Origin: SZUA-430 sp964646885
GTDB lineage: Bacteria; Pseudomonadota; Alphaproteobacteria; Micropepsales; Micropepsaceae
NCBI GenBank assembly: GCA_964646885.1
Contig: CAZYFM010000001.1
Location: forward strand, 35,259 to 99,258
DNA: 64,000 bases
Direction: 5' to 3'
The number at the start of each line of letters is the position of its first letter. Position 1 is the first letter of the stretch. A program made the position numbers and the translations under genes. Positions 1 through 7,666 of this stretch are shown here, piece by piece. The notes under the pieces are model-generated. The model ran no database searches. It was not told the origin of the DNA and saw only the letters and a program-made list of their open reading frames with translations.

Positions 1-192
1 AAGCAGGAGATCCCGCGCCAGGTGCGCAACCCACGCCGCATCGCTGCGCGCCGACATCAGGGGCGGCTCCGCGAGGCTTGTGACGCCATCAAGCACGAAC
101 GCGATGGTTCCCGTGCTCCCCATCGCATCATCGTTCTCCCGGTCGGGAGAACCTGGAATGCTCAGCGCTTCAAGCAGTTCGATTCTGGCCAT
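1..192 (-). CDS. PP2C-like protein phosphatase, N-terminal part
   Basis: This gene runs off the left edge, so only the first 64 codons are visible. It starts with ATG behind a GGGAG ribosome-binding site, 26 bp after the CCA-adding enzyme on the same strand, so the two may be co-transcribed. The translation has an N-D-D-A motif near residue 25 and V-L-D-G-V-T near residue 38, followed by S-D-A-A-W. This fits the metal-binding start of a small alphaproteobacterial PP2C-type serine/threonine phosphatase family (N-E-D-A then I-D-G-A-T). The family call is inferred from these motifs because the rest of the domain is outside the window. Confidence 0.55.
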   Translation of the reverse strand, partial: MARIELLEALSIPGSPDRENDDAMGSTGTIAFVLDGVTSLAEPPLMSARSDAAWVAHLARDLLL

Positions 193-218
193 GGCTACTC
201 CCGGTTCTATGGATTGGG

Positions 219-1445
219 TCAGGATCGCCTGACGACATCATTCATGTAGGCCAGCGCAGCCTCGCGGCTCGCGGAAAAGCCATGGCTGATCCACCAGTTC
301 TCCACCTCACCCAGCACGCGCCCGACCTGCGGGCCATGCGGCACGCCGGCCTTGAGGACATCGGCACCATCGACAGGCAGGCGCGGCCGCTGCCAGCTAT
401 CGGCCAACGCGATCAGCGACATCCAGCGCCCTTCGCCGGATGATCCGTGCTGAAGCGCCCAGGCGACACGAGCGAGGTCGCGAATGGTGGCATTGCCATG
501 CCTGTAGACCAGCACTTTGGCAGCGGAATCGTCCGGCATTGTCTCCAGAACATGTCGGAGACGAAAGACATCCATCAGGCGGTCACGGTCATTGTTGGAA
601 AAGCGCCACCGCGTGGCGATCTCATGCGCCGTCGTGGCACTATCCAGCATCGCGGCAAGCCGCAGCACGGGCGCCGCCGCAAGCCTGTGCTTCACGTCGA
701 TCGCACACATGCGACCGAGCGCGCCGAGGTCGATCCGGCCGGGCACAAGCTCCCCGAGCACGCCGCACGCCTGCATCGCGCTCACCACCCCAAGGGGCTC
801 ACGCGCGAGAAGCAGCTTCAGCATCTCGTGCTGGATCCGCTCGCCCGACAGCGTCTTCAGCTGCCCGCGTGCGGCACGGCTGGCTGCCAGCGCCACCGCA
901 TTGATCTCCCCGCGACCGTACCACGCATGGATCCTGAACAGACGCAGCACGCGCAGGTAATCCTCGGCGATGCGTGCATCCGCATCACCGATGAAGCGCA
1001 CCACGCCCGCCTTCAGGTCCTCGATGCCGCCGTGAAAGTCGAAGATCTGCCCCTTCGCGTCGGCGTAGAGCGCATTGATCGTGAAGTCCCGTCGCCCGGA
1101 ATCTTCTTCCCAGCTGGTGGTGAAGGCCACCGTCGCGCGGCGTCCGTCGGTGGAAACATCTCGCCGGAGCGTCGTCACTTCGAACGGCTTCGAATTGCAC
1201 ACGACCGTGACAGTGCCGTGCTCAAGGCCGGTGGCCACTGCCTTCATGCCCTTGCGGGATACGGCAGCTGACACCGCGTCCGGCGTCAGCGGCGTCGCGA
1301 TGTCGATGTCATCGACGGCAAGCCCCAGCAGCGAGTTGCGGACACAGCCGCCAACAAAGCGCGCATCGCCCAGCGCATCCATCACCGCACGGGACTCGGG
1401 CGCGTTCAGCCAGGGCTGGTCGGCAAGTGAAGGGACGCGCGTCAT
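219..1445 (-). CDS. cca: CCA tRNA nucleotidyltransferase
   Basis: Adds or repairs the 3' CCA end of tRNAs in the cytoplasm. The 408-residue protein has the class II nucleotidyltransferase head: G-G-C-V-R-N at residues 32-37, the metal-binding D-I-D-I-A at 46-50, and R-R-D-F-T-I-N-A-L at 118-126. A C-terminal tRNA-binding region follows, and no HD phosphohydrolase domain is visible. The ATG lies 3 bp after the stop codon of the upstream Nudix gene, so DUF1285, Nudix and cca look like one leftward operon. Family assignment is firm. Whether the enzyme adds all of CCA or only A cannot be read from the sequence. Confidence 0.93.
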   Translation of the reverse strand: MTRVPSLADQPWLNAPESRAVMDALGDARFVGGCVRNSLLGLAVDDIDIATPLTPDAVSAAVSRKGMKAVATGLEHGTVTVVCNSKPFEVTTLRRDVSTDGRRATVAFTTSWEEDSGRRDFTINALYADAKGQIFDFHGGIEDLKAGVVRFIGDADARIAEDYLRVLRLFRIHAWYGRGEINAVALAASRAARGQLKTLSGERIQHEMLKLLLAREPLGVVSAMQACGVLGELVPGRIDLGALGRMCAIDVKHRLAAAPVLRLAAMLDSATTAHEIATRWRFSNNDRDRLMDVFRLRHVLETMPDDSAAKVLVYRHGNATIRDLARVAWALQHGSSGEGRWMSLIALADSWQRPRLPVDGADVLKAGVPHGPQVGRVLGEVENWWISHGFSASREAALAYMNDVVRRS

Positions 1446-1448
1446 GGC

Positions 1449-2072
1449 TCAACGGTACAGGCTGTGATGGAGGTTGACCAGTATGCCGGCCGTAGCCCCC
1501 CAGATATAGTGACGCCCGTAGGGAATCTCGTAGTAGCGCCGTTCCACGCCCTGCCACACGCCCGATCTTGTCTGGTGATTGCGCGCATCCATCAGGAACT
1601 TCAGAGGCACCTCGAAGACCTCTGCCACCTCGTCCGGATCCACCTTCAGGTCGAACCCTTCGCTCACGAGCCCGACAATGGGCTGGATGCGAAAGCCGGT
1701 GCCGGTCTCATAGGCATCAAGCGCGCCCAGGATCTCGACATGCGAACGCGCGAGTCCCACTTCTTCCTCGGTTTCCCGAAGCGCCGCATCGATCACCGAG
1801 GCGTCGTCGTCATTCACGCGTCCCCCGGGAAAGCTCACCTGCCCCGCATGGCGCGAGAGATGGTCGGCCCGGCGCGTGAACAGCACCTGCGGCTCCGGCA
1901 GCCGCTGCACGATCGGAATGAGGACAGCAGCCGGCCGCAGCGTCGCCTTGTCCGGGCGATCCGCGCCAAGATGCGGATTGAGGTCGAAATCACCGCGCGG
2001 CACGTCACCCGACAGTGTCGCCGGAAGGGTCAGCCGTTCACGCAGGCGGCGGATCAGGTCATCCTGGCTCAT
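1449..2072 (-). CDS. Nudix hydrolase, CoA pyrophosphatase-like
   Basis: A 207-residue Nudix protein. The Nudix box runs from the glycines at 83-84 to R99-E100 and E102-E103-E104-V-G106. The preceding stretch, with R-R-A-D-H-L then G-Q-V-S-F-P-G-G, is typical of the NudL/CoA diphosphatase group, which hydrolyses coenzyme A or acyl-CoA to 4'-phosphopantetheine and 3',5'-ADP. The gene lies between the DUF1285 gene (2 bp away) and cca (3 bp away). The grouping DUF1285-Nudix-cca recurs in alphaproteobacteria. Substrate is inferred from the family signature. Confidence 0.85.
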   Translation of the reverse strand: MSQDDLIRRLRERLTLPATLSGDVPRGDFDLNPHLGADRPDKATLRPAAVLIPIVQRLPEPQVLFTRRADHLSRHAGQVSFPGGRVNDDDASVIDAALRETEEEVGLARSHVEILGALDAYETGTGFRIQPIVGLVSEGFDLKVDPDEVAEVFEVPLKFLMDARNHQTRSGVWQGVERRYYEIPYGRHYIWGATAGILVNLHHSLYR

Positions 2073-2074
2073 CG

Positions 2075-2680
2075 TCAGGCCAGGCCCAGCGGGAAGTACT
2101 GCCCGCTGCTCATGACCCCGAACTCACGTCCGTGCGGCGTCTCGCGCTCCTCGGCCATGTTCACAAGCTCGTAGAACACCGCGCGTGACACCAGCGCCTC
2201 GAGCCGCCCGCGCACATGCAGGTATGGACGGGGTGTCTGGTCGTCAGCGCGCGTCTCCACCCGGAGCCGGTGGTCCGCGCCAGCAATCACCGAATCACCG
2301 ACATTGGTCGTGAACGCGAGGACCTGCGAGGTCCCTTCGCCGGACCGGTCGACGCGGACAGCCGTGAAGGGCGCGTCGTCGACCCGGATACCGACCTTCT
2401 CCACCGGGGTAACCAGATAATGTTTACCGTCGGCATCGCGCCTCAGGATCGTCGAGAAAAGCCGGACGAGGGCCGGCCGGCCGATGGGCGTCCCCATGTA
2501 GAACCACGTTCCGTCAACGGCAATCCGGATATCCAGGTCCCCGCAGAAGGGCGGGTTCCAGAGGTCGACAGGCGGCAACTTGCGCGTGTGAGCCGTTTCG
2601 GCCTGGATTTGAGACAGGCCGCGCAGGATGTCCGGCGCCGGAGCGCCCCAATGCATGGGGTCCTGTTTGAAGTCAGACAT
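2075..2680 (-). CDS. DUF1285 domain protein
   Basis: A cytoplasmic protein of about 201 residues of the DUF1285 family. Characteristic segments are P-P-V-D-L-W-N-P-P-F-C-G-D-L-D-I-R-I near the N-terminus, followed by W-F-Y-M-G-T-P-I-G-R. The ATG at 2680 is chosen because the family homology starts just after it. A GTG at 2725 would add 15 residues with no family resemblance. No strong ribosome-binding site is visible for either. It is the first gene of a leftward group with the Nudix hydrolase and cca, divergent from the MoxR operon. The molecular function is unknown. Confidence 0.82.
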   Translation of the reverse strand: MSDFKQDPMHWGAPAPDILRGLSQIQAETAHTRKLPPVDLWNPPFCGDLDIRIAVDGTWFYMGTPIGRPALVRLFSTILRRDADGKHYLVTPVEKVGIRVDDAPFTAVRVDRSGEGTSQVLAFTTNVGDSVIAGADHRLRVETRADDQTPRPYLHVRGRLEALVSRAVFYELVNMAEERETPHGREFGVMSSGQYFPLGLA

Positions 2681-2872
2681 GTCCAGAATTTCGTGCTGCA
2701 GCAAGACTGTCGAAACTATTAACACGACAGGTCAAGAGTCATTCAACATAACGCGATCGAATGTTCTGTTTGCGGGCACAAATTGGTTATAACAGTTCAT
2801 CGGGTTAGGCACGCGCCTTGAAAATGCCGTGCTGACAGGTCATTGCGAAATTCCTTGGCGAAATCCCCTGAG
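2681..2872. promoter_or_regulatory. divergent intergenic region, DUF1285 / moxR
   Basis: This 192-bp AT-richer gap separates two divergent operons and must hold both promoters. A TTATAAC stretch around 2788 could be a -10 element for the rightward MoxR operon. No operator-like repeat or CtrA box is evident. Confidence 0.4.
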
Positions 2873-3901
2873 ATGAACAACGGAAAGTCCCTCGTGTCCC
2901 CCAACTTGCCAGCCCTGGACAGTTCAGAGTCAATCGTCCGCGAAGTCGAGCACGCCGTCGCGAAGCTGGCTGCCGTTCGGGAAGCCGTCGGCCGGGTCAT
3001 CTTCGGCCAGCGCGAAGCCGTGGACCAGGCCCTCATCACCATGCTCGCCGGCGGCCACGGCCTGCTGATCGGCGTGCCGGGTCTCGCCAAGACAAGGCTG
3101 GTCGAAGCCCTGGGCGTCGTCCTCGGCCTCGCCACCAAGCGCATCCAGTTCACCCCCGACCTCATGCCCGCCGACATCGTCGGCTCCGAGGTGCTCGAGG
3201 AAGACGAGCACGGCAAGCGCCGCTTCCGCTTCATCAGGGGACCCGTCTTCGCGCAACTGCTGATGGCGGACGAAATCAACCGCGCCAGCCCGCGCACGCA
3301 GTCCGCCCTGCTGCAGGCCATGCAGGAGCGCCACGTCACGGTCGCCGGCATGCGCTACGACCTGCCTCATCCCTTCCACGTGCTCGCGACGCAGAACCCG
3401 CTCGAGCAGGAAGGCACCTACCCACTGCCTGAAGCCCAGCTCGACCGCTTCCTGCTGCAGATCAACATCGGCTATCCCGACCTCGAAGCGGAAAAGCGCG
3501 TGCTGCTCGCAACGACCGGCGTGACGGATGAGCACGCGAAGGAAGTTATCCGCGCGCAGGACCTCATGTTCTTCCAGCGCCTCGTGCGCGCCATTCCGGT
3601 CGGAGAGAAAGTGCTCGATGCCATCCTCGCGATCGTGCGCAGCGCCCGCCCCGAGGAAGGCGGCGCCGAAGACATCCGCGCCCACGTGGCCTGGGGTCCC
3701 GGCCCGCGCGCCAGCCAGGCGTTTTCGCTCGCCGTACGCGCGCGCGCACTCGTCGAGGGACGCTTCGCCCCTTCGGTGGATGACGTCGTGGCGCTCGCAC
3801 AGCCCATTCTTCGCCATCGCATGGCACTGACCTTCGCGGCACGCGCCGACGGCGTGACGATGTCGGATGTGATCAACCGGCTGACGCGTCCCTATCTTTA
3901 G
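2873..3901 (+). CDS. MoxR-family AAA+ ATPase
   Basis: A 342-residue MoxR AAA+ ATPase. The Walker A variant G-V-P-G-L-A-K-T is at 67-74, Walker B L-L-M-A-D-E-I-N-R-A at 129-138, and the lid domain follows. MoxR proteins act as chaperone-like ATPases with von Willebrand or DUF58 partners, helping metal insertion or envelope assembly. The ATG at 2873 is preferred; a TTG at 2843 would add ten residues unlike the family. It is the first gene of a four-gene operon with the DUF58, DUF4159 and large membrane protein genes, which together resemble the Bat system. Confidence 0.9.
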   Translation: MNNGKSLVSPNLPALDSSESIVREVEHAVAKLAAVREAVGRVIFGQREAVDQALITMLAGGHGLLIGVPGLAKTRLVEALGVVLGLATKRIQFTPDLMPADIVGSEVLEEDEHGKRRFRFIRGPVFAQLLMADEINRASPRTQSALLQAMQERHVTVAGMRYDLPHPFHVLATQNPLEQEGTYPLPEAQLDRFLLQINIGYPDLEAEKRVLLATTGVTDEHAKEVIRAQDLMFFQRLVRAIPVGEKVLDAILAIVRSARPEEGGAEDIRAHVAWGPGPRASQAFSLAVRARALVEGRFAPSVDDVVALAQPILRHRMALTFAARADGVTMSDVINRLTRPYL

Positions 3902-3941
3902 ATGAAGTGCGCGCAACCGCAGCCAAACGGAACACGATGAC

Positions 3942-4886
3942 GTGAACCTGAAACCGTCAGGAGTGCTGGGATCGAAGCTGGGCGGTTGGATGGGCACGCC
4001 GGCACGCAAGTCGAACACGCGCGCCGATGCAGAAAAACTCAGCGCCCGCCTGCCTCCCCTGATGGTTCAGGCCAACCGCGTCGCCGCCACCGTCGCGCAG
4101 GGTGACCACGGCCGCCGCCGTGTCGGCCAGGGCGATGCCTTCTGGCAGTTCCGCCGGTACCGCGACGAAGATCCATCCATGTCGATCGACTGGCGTCAGT
4201 CGGCAAAGTCGCAGCACCTCTTCGTGCGCGAGCGCGAATGGTCTGCCGCGGCCAGCATCTGGATCTGGCGCGATGCATCGCCGTCCATGCAGTACCAGTC
4301 GCACGTTGCGACAAACTCAAAGGTCGAGCGCGCGACGGTTCTGGCACTCGCATTCGCCTATCTGCTGGTCAGGGGCGGCGAGCGCATCGGCGAACTGGGA
4401 GGAGAGCATCCGGCCACCACGGGACGCCAGGCCGTCGACCGTCTTGCACTCAGCCTTGCACGCAACATGGCCAACGGACGAAACGCGCCGCCACTGGCCG
4501 CCCTGCCGCGCTTCTCGCAGATCATCCTCATCAGCGACTGGCTCTCGCCAGTCGAGAACACGCTGGAGATGCTCCGTCACTACGGCGCCCTCGGTGTGCG
4601 GGGACACCTTATTCAGGTGCTGGATCCCGCAGAGGAGGACCTTCCCTTCAACGGTCGCACCGAGTTCGAGGACGTCGAGTCACGCCTCACCATGCTGGCC
4701 CGCCGCGCGGAGTCGTTGAAGGACGCCTACCGTGATCGCATGGCGGCGCTGCAGACTTCGCTGTCGCAGGCCTGTCGCCGTCAGGACTGGACCTTTGCGA
4801 CGCACCGCACGGACCGCCCGGCCCAGGGCGCCTTGCTCGCCGCCTTTGCTGCCTTGTCCGCCCACCGGCCGATCGAGCTGAGGTAG
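3942..4886 (+). CDS. DUF58 domain protein
   Basis: A 314-residue DUF58 protein, the usual partner of MoxR ATPases. The DUF58 core is recognisable as G-R-R-R-V-G-Q-G-D-A-F-W-Q-F-R-R-Y, then D-P-S-M-S-I-D-W-R-Q-S-A-K near residues 55-90, and D-A-S-P-S-M-Q-Y in a vWA-like fold. No membrane segment is seen, so it is probably cytosolic or peripheral. The annotated start is GTG; an ATG sixteen codons further in is an alternative. It lies 40 bp after moxR and 4 bp before the DUF4159 gene. The role is inferred from context. Confidence 0.87.
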   Translation: MNLKPSGVLGSKLGGWMGTPARKSNTRADAEKLSARLPPLMVQANRVAATVAQGDHGRRRVGQGDAFWQFRRYRDEDPSMSIDWRQSAKSQHLFVREREWSAAASIWIWRDASPSMQYQSHVATNSKVERATVLALAFAYLLVRGGERIGELGGEHPATTGRQAVDRLALSLARNMANGRNAPPLAALPRFSQIILISDWLSPVENTLEMLRHYGALGVRGHLIQVLDPAEEDLPFNGRTEFEDVESRLTMLARRAESLKDAYRDRMAALQTSLSQACRRQDWTFATHRTDRPAQGALLAAFAALSAHRPIELR

Positions 4887-4890
4887 CCAC

Positions 4891-7662
4891 ATGCTCACCC
4901 TCGGCCCCCTGGCCTTCGGCGCTCCCTGGGTCCTGCTGGCGCTGGCAGTGCTTCCCGTCATCTGGTGGCTGCTGCGCGTGACACCACCAGCGCCCAAGCG
5001 CGTGCAGTTTCCGGCAGTACGCCTGTTGCTGGGATTGCAGCAGGGAGAAGAGACACCGGCCCGCACGCCGTTGTGGCTACTGCTCCTGCGCATGATCATC
5101 GCAGCGCTCGTGATCCTGGCCCTCGCCGACCCGTATCTGAACCCGCAATCGGCAGGCCTGAAGAAAAGCGCCGTCGTCATCATTGTCGACAACAGCTGGG
5201 CTGCCGCATCGCGCTGGGATGACCGTGTCGGCGCCATGCAGAACCTGGCTGCCGAGGCCGAACGTGACGGACGCCCTCTCGTCGTCGTTCCGACGGCGCA
5301 GAGCGATCTGTCGGTCAGGCTCCGCAAGCTGTCAGGCGCCGAAGCACAGGGCGCCATCAAGGCCGTGGCGCCGCAACCCTTCGGCGTTGATCGCCTGAAA
5401 GCCCTGGCACCGCTGGAGAAGATGGGCCTCGACGGAAGCCCGGACATCATTTGGCTGTCGGATGGCCTGGACGACCGCAATACGGGCGAGTTCGTCACAA
5501 GGCTCAAGGCCGTGGGCGACCTGCGCGTCATGATGGACAGCAAGGCCAACGCACCCCTTGCCCTCACGCAGCCTCGGGTCGAAGGCAGCGCCCTCGTCTT
5601 CAGGGTGGTGCGGGGATCGGATGAGGAAGTCGTGCGCGGGACATTGCGCGCAACCGGCGCACAGGGCCGCTACCTTGCGTCCCAGGAGTTCGAGCTCAAG
5701 GCCGGCGAGCGCGAGAAGAAGGTCACGCTCGACCTCGCAACCGAGCTGCGCAACGACCTTGCCCGCATAGAGATCGAAAGCCGCATGTCGGCCGGCAGCA
5801 CGGTGCTCGTCGACGAGAGATGGCGCAGGCGTCCTGTCGGCCTCGTGTCCGGGCAGTCGGTGGACGCGGCGCAGCCGCTGCTGTCGGACATCTTCTATCT
5901 TGATCGTGCGCTGCAGCCTTACGCCGAAGTTCATCAGGGACGCGTCAACGACCTCATGAAGGCAGGCCTCAGCGTCTTGATGCTGGCGGACGTGGGTCAG
6001 CTTGTCGGCGATGACCGCCAGATGGTGTCCGGATGGGTGCAGCGCGGAGGCGTCCTCGTTCGTTTCGCGGGACCCAAGATGGCCGCACAGACGGACGACC
6101 TGATACCGGGTCGTCTGCGGACAGGCGGAAGACTGCTCGGCTCCGCCCTGTCATGGGACAAGCCGCAGTCCCTCGCAGCGTGGCCGGAAGGCAGTCCCTT
6201 CGTCGGCCTGGAAATCCCGCCGGATGTGATGGTCAAGCGCCAGGTGCTTACCGACCCTGGCGCAGGAACCGATCACCGGACCTGGGCACAGCTCAATGAT
6301 GGCACGCCGCTCGTGACCGCAACGCAGCTCGGCAAGGGCTGGATTGTTCTCTTCCATGTCACCGCAAACTCGTCCTGGTCGGACCTGCCGCTGTCCGGCC
6401 TCTTCGTGGACATGCTGCGCCGGACCGTGGCGCTGTCGGTTGGCGTCGCGGGAAATGCCACGCCATCCGCTGCCGCAGGACTTCTTGCACCGATCGAGAC
6501 GCTCGACGGCTTCGGCCGCCTCGCATCCCCGTCTGCCTCGGCCCTGTCGATGAAGGCCGCCGACCTGGATGCGCAGGAAGCGAGCCCCAAACATCCGCCG
6601 GGCTTCTATGGCGACAGCGGCAACCGTCGCGCCTTCAATCTGTTCAAGCCGGACGCACAGTTGCGCGAGCTGCCACAGCTGCCGAATGACATCCAGACCG
6701 CCGAGTTTGGCCTGCGCCAGGCCGCGGAACTGAAGTACACGATCATGATTGCCGCCGTTCTTCTGGCCCTGGTCGACTTGGTGATCGGCTACATCCTGCG
6801 CGGCCTGGTCCCGCTGCAGGGCCTGAGGATCGGAAGGCCCGCGCAGGCGTCGGCTCTCCTGCTGGCCGTGCTGCTCTCGGGCACACTCGCGCCCGACGAC
6901 GCAAAGGCGGATGATGTCTTTGCCCTGAAGGCGTCCCTGAATTACCGCCTGGCCTACGTGCAGACGGGAGACACGCAGGTCGACGCCATGAGCCGCGCCG
7001 GCCTTGTCGGGCTGACCCGCGCCCTCAAGGAACGGACCGCCATAGAGCCCTCCGAGCCGATTGCCGTCGACATCGAGAATGACGAACTGTCGTTCTTCCC
7101 GCTGCTGTACTGGCCGGTGACACCGCAGCAGTCGCAACTCTCGGCGAACGCGCTCGCCAAGATCGATACGTTCATGCGCAACGGCGGCACGATCCTGTTC
7201 GACACGCGTGACCAGGATTCAGGTCTGCCCGTCGGCAACGCCGGCACTGCAACCGGCACCTTTACGCTGAGGCGCCTGCTCGCTGGTCTCGACATGCCGC
7301 CCCTGCAGCCCTTGTCACAGGAGCACGTGCTGTCTCGAACCTTTTACCTGCTGAAGGAGTATCCGGGACGTTGGGCTTCCGGGAAAGTCTGGGTGGAAGG
7401 CAAGCAGGCCTCCGACGACGGATCCTCGTCCACCACGGCGACAGACGGCGTATCGCCTGTGATCGTGGGCAGCGCCGACTGGGCAGCTGCTTGGGCTGAA
7501 GACGCCAACGGACGCCCGATCGCGGCGGTGACACCGGGTGGCGAACGCCAGCGCGAGATCGCCATCCGCTTCGGCGTCAATCTCGTCATGTACACGCTGA
7601 CCGGCAACTACAAGGCCGATCTCGTGCACGTCCCCCACATCCTGGAACGGTTGGGGCAATAG
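4891..7662 (+). CDS. DUF4159 domain membrane protein with BatA-type N-terminus
   Basis: A 923-residue membrane protein. Two N-terminal hydrophobic segments (about 10-30 and 62-82) with P-K-R-V-Q-F-P between them match the N-terminal domain of BatA-like proteins. A vWA-like region with V-V-I-I-V-D-N-S follows. A further membrane segment is near 614-637, and a hydrophobic stretch near 655-670 precedes the C-terminal DUF4159 domain (about 673-923), which has a glutamine-amidotransferase-like fold. The ATG has a GAGG-type site and begins 4 bp after the DUF58 gene. Family members accompany MoxR and DUF58 throughout alphaproteobacteria. The biochemical role is unknown; envelope stress or assembly is a guess. 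Confidence 0.85.
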   Translation: MLTLGPLAFGAPWVLLALAVLPVIWWLLRVTPPAPKRVQFPAVRLLLGLQQGEETPARTPLWLLLLRMIIAALVILALADPYLNPQSAGLKKSAVVIIVDNSWAAASRWDDRVGAMQNLAAEAERDGRPLVVVPTAQSDLSVRLRKLSGAEAQGAIKAVAPQPFGVDRLKALAPLEKMGLDGSPDIIWLSDGLDDRNTGEFVTRLKAVGDLRVMMDSKANAPLALTQPRVEGSALVFRVVRGSDEEVVRGTLRATGAQGRYLASQEFELKAGEREKKVTLDLATELRNDLARIEIESRMSAGSTVLVDERWRRRPVGLVSGQSVDAAQPLLSDIFYLDRALQPYAEVHQGRVNDLMKAGLSVLMLADVGQLVGDDRQMVSGWVQRGGVLVRFAGPKMAAQTDDLIPGRLRTGGRLLGSALSWDKPQSLAAWPEGSPFVGLEIPPDVMVKRQVLTDPGAGTDHRTWAQLNDGTPLVTATQLGKGWIVLFHVTANSSWSDLPLSGLFVDMLRRTVALSVGVAGNATPSAAAGLLAPIETLDGFGRLASPSASALSMKAADLDAQEASPKHPPGFYGDSGNRRAFNLFKPDAQLRELPQLPNDIQTAEFGLRQAAELKYTIMIAAVLLALVDLVIGYILRGLVPLQGLRIGRPAQASALLLAVLLSGTLAPDDAKADDVFALKASLNYRLAYVQTGDTQVDAMSRAGLVGLTRALKERTAIEPSEPIAVDIENDELSFFPLLYWPVTPQQSQLSANALAKIDTFMRNGGTILFDTRDQDSGLPVGNAGTATGTFTLRRLLAGLDMPPLQPLSQEHVLSRTFYLLKEYPGRWASGKVWVEGKQASDDGSSSTTATDGVSPVIVGSADWAAAWAEDANGRPIAAVTPGGERQREIAIRFGVNLVMYTLTGNYKADLVHVPHILERLGQ

Positions 7663-7666
7663 GCAC

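Noticed and set aside
2930..4018. Long minus-strand ORF opposite moxR
   Set aside because: It has no family resemblance, is rich in Arg, His, Gly and Ala typical of antisense frames in GC-rich genes, and lies across an obvious AAA+ ATPase gene.
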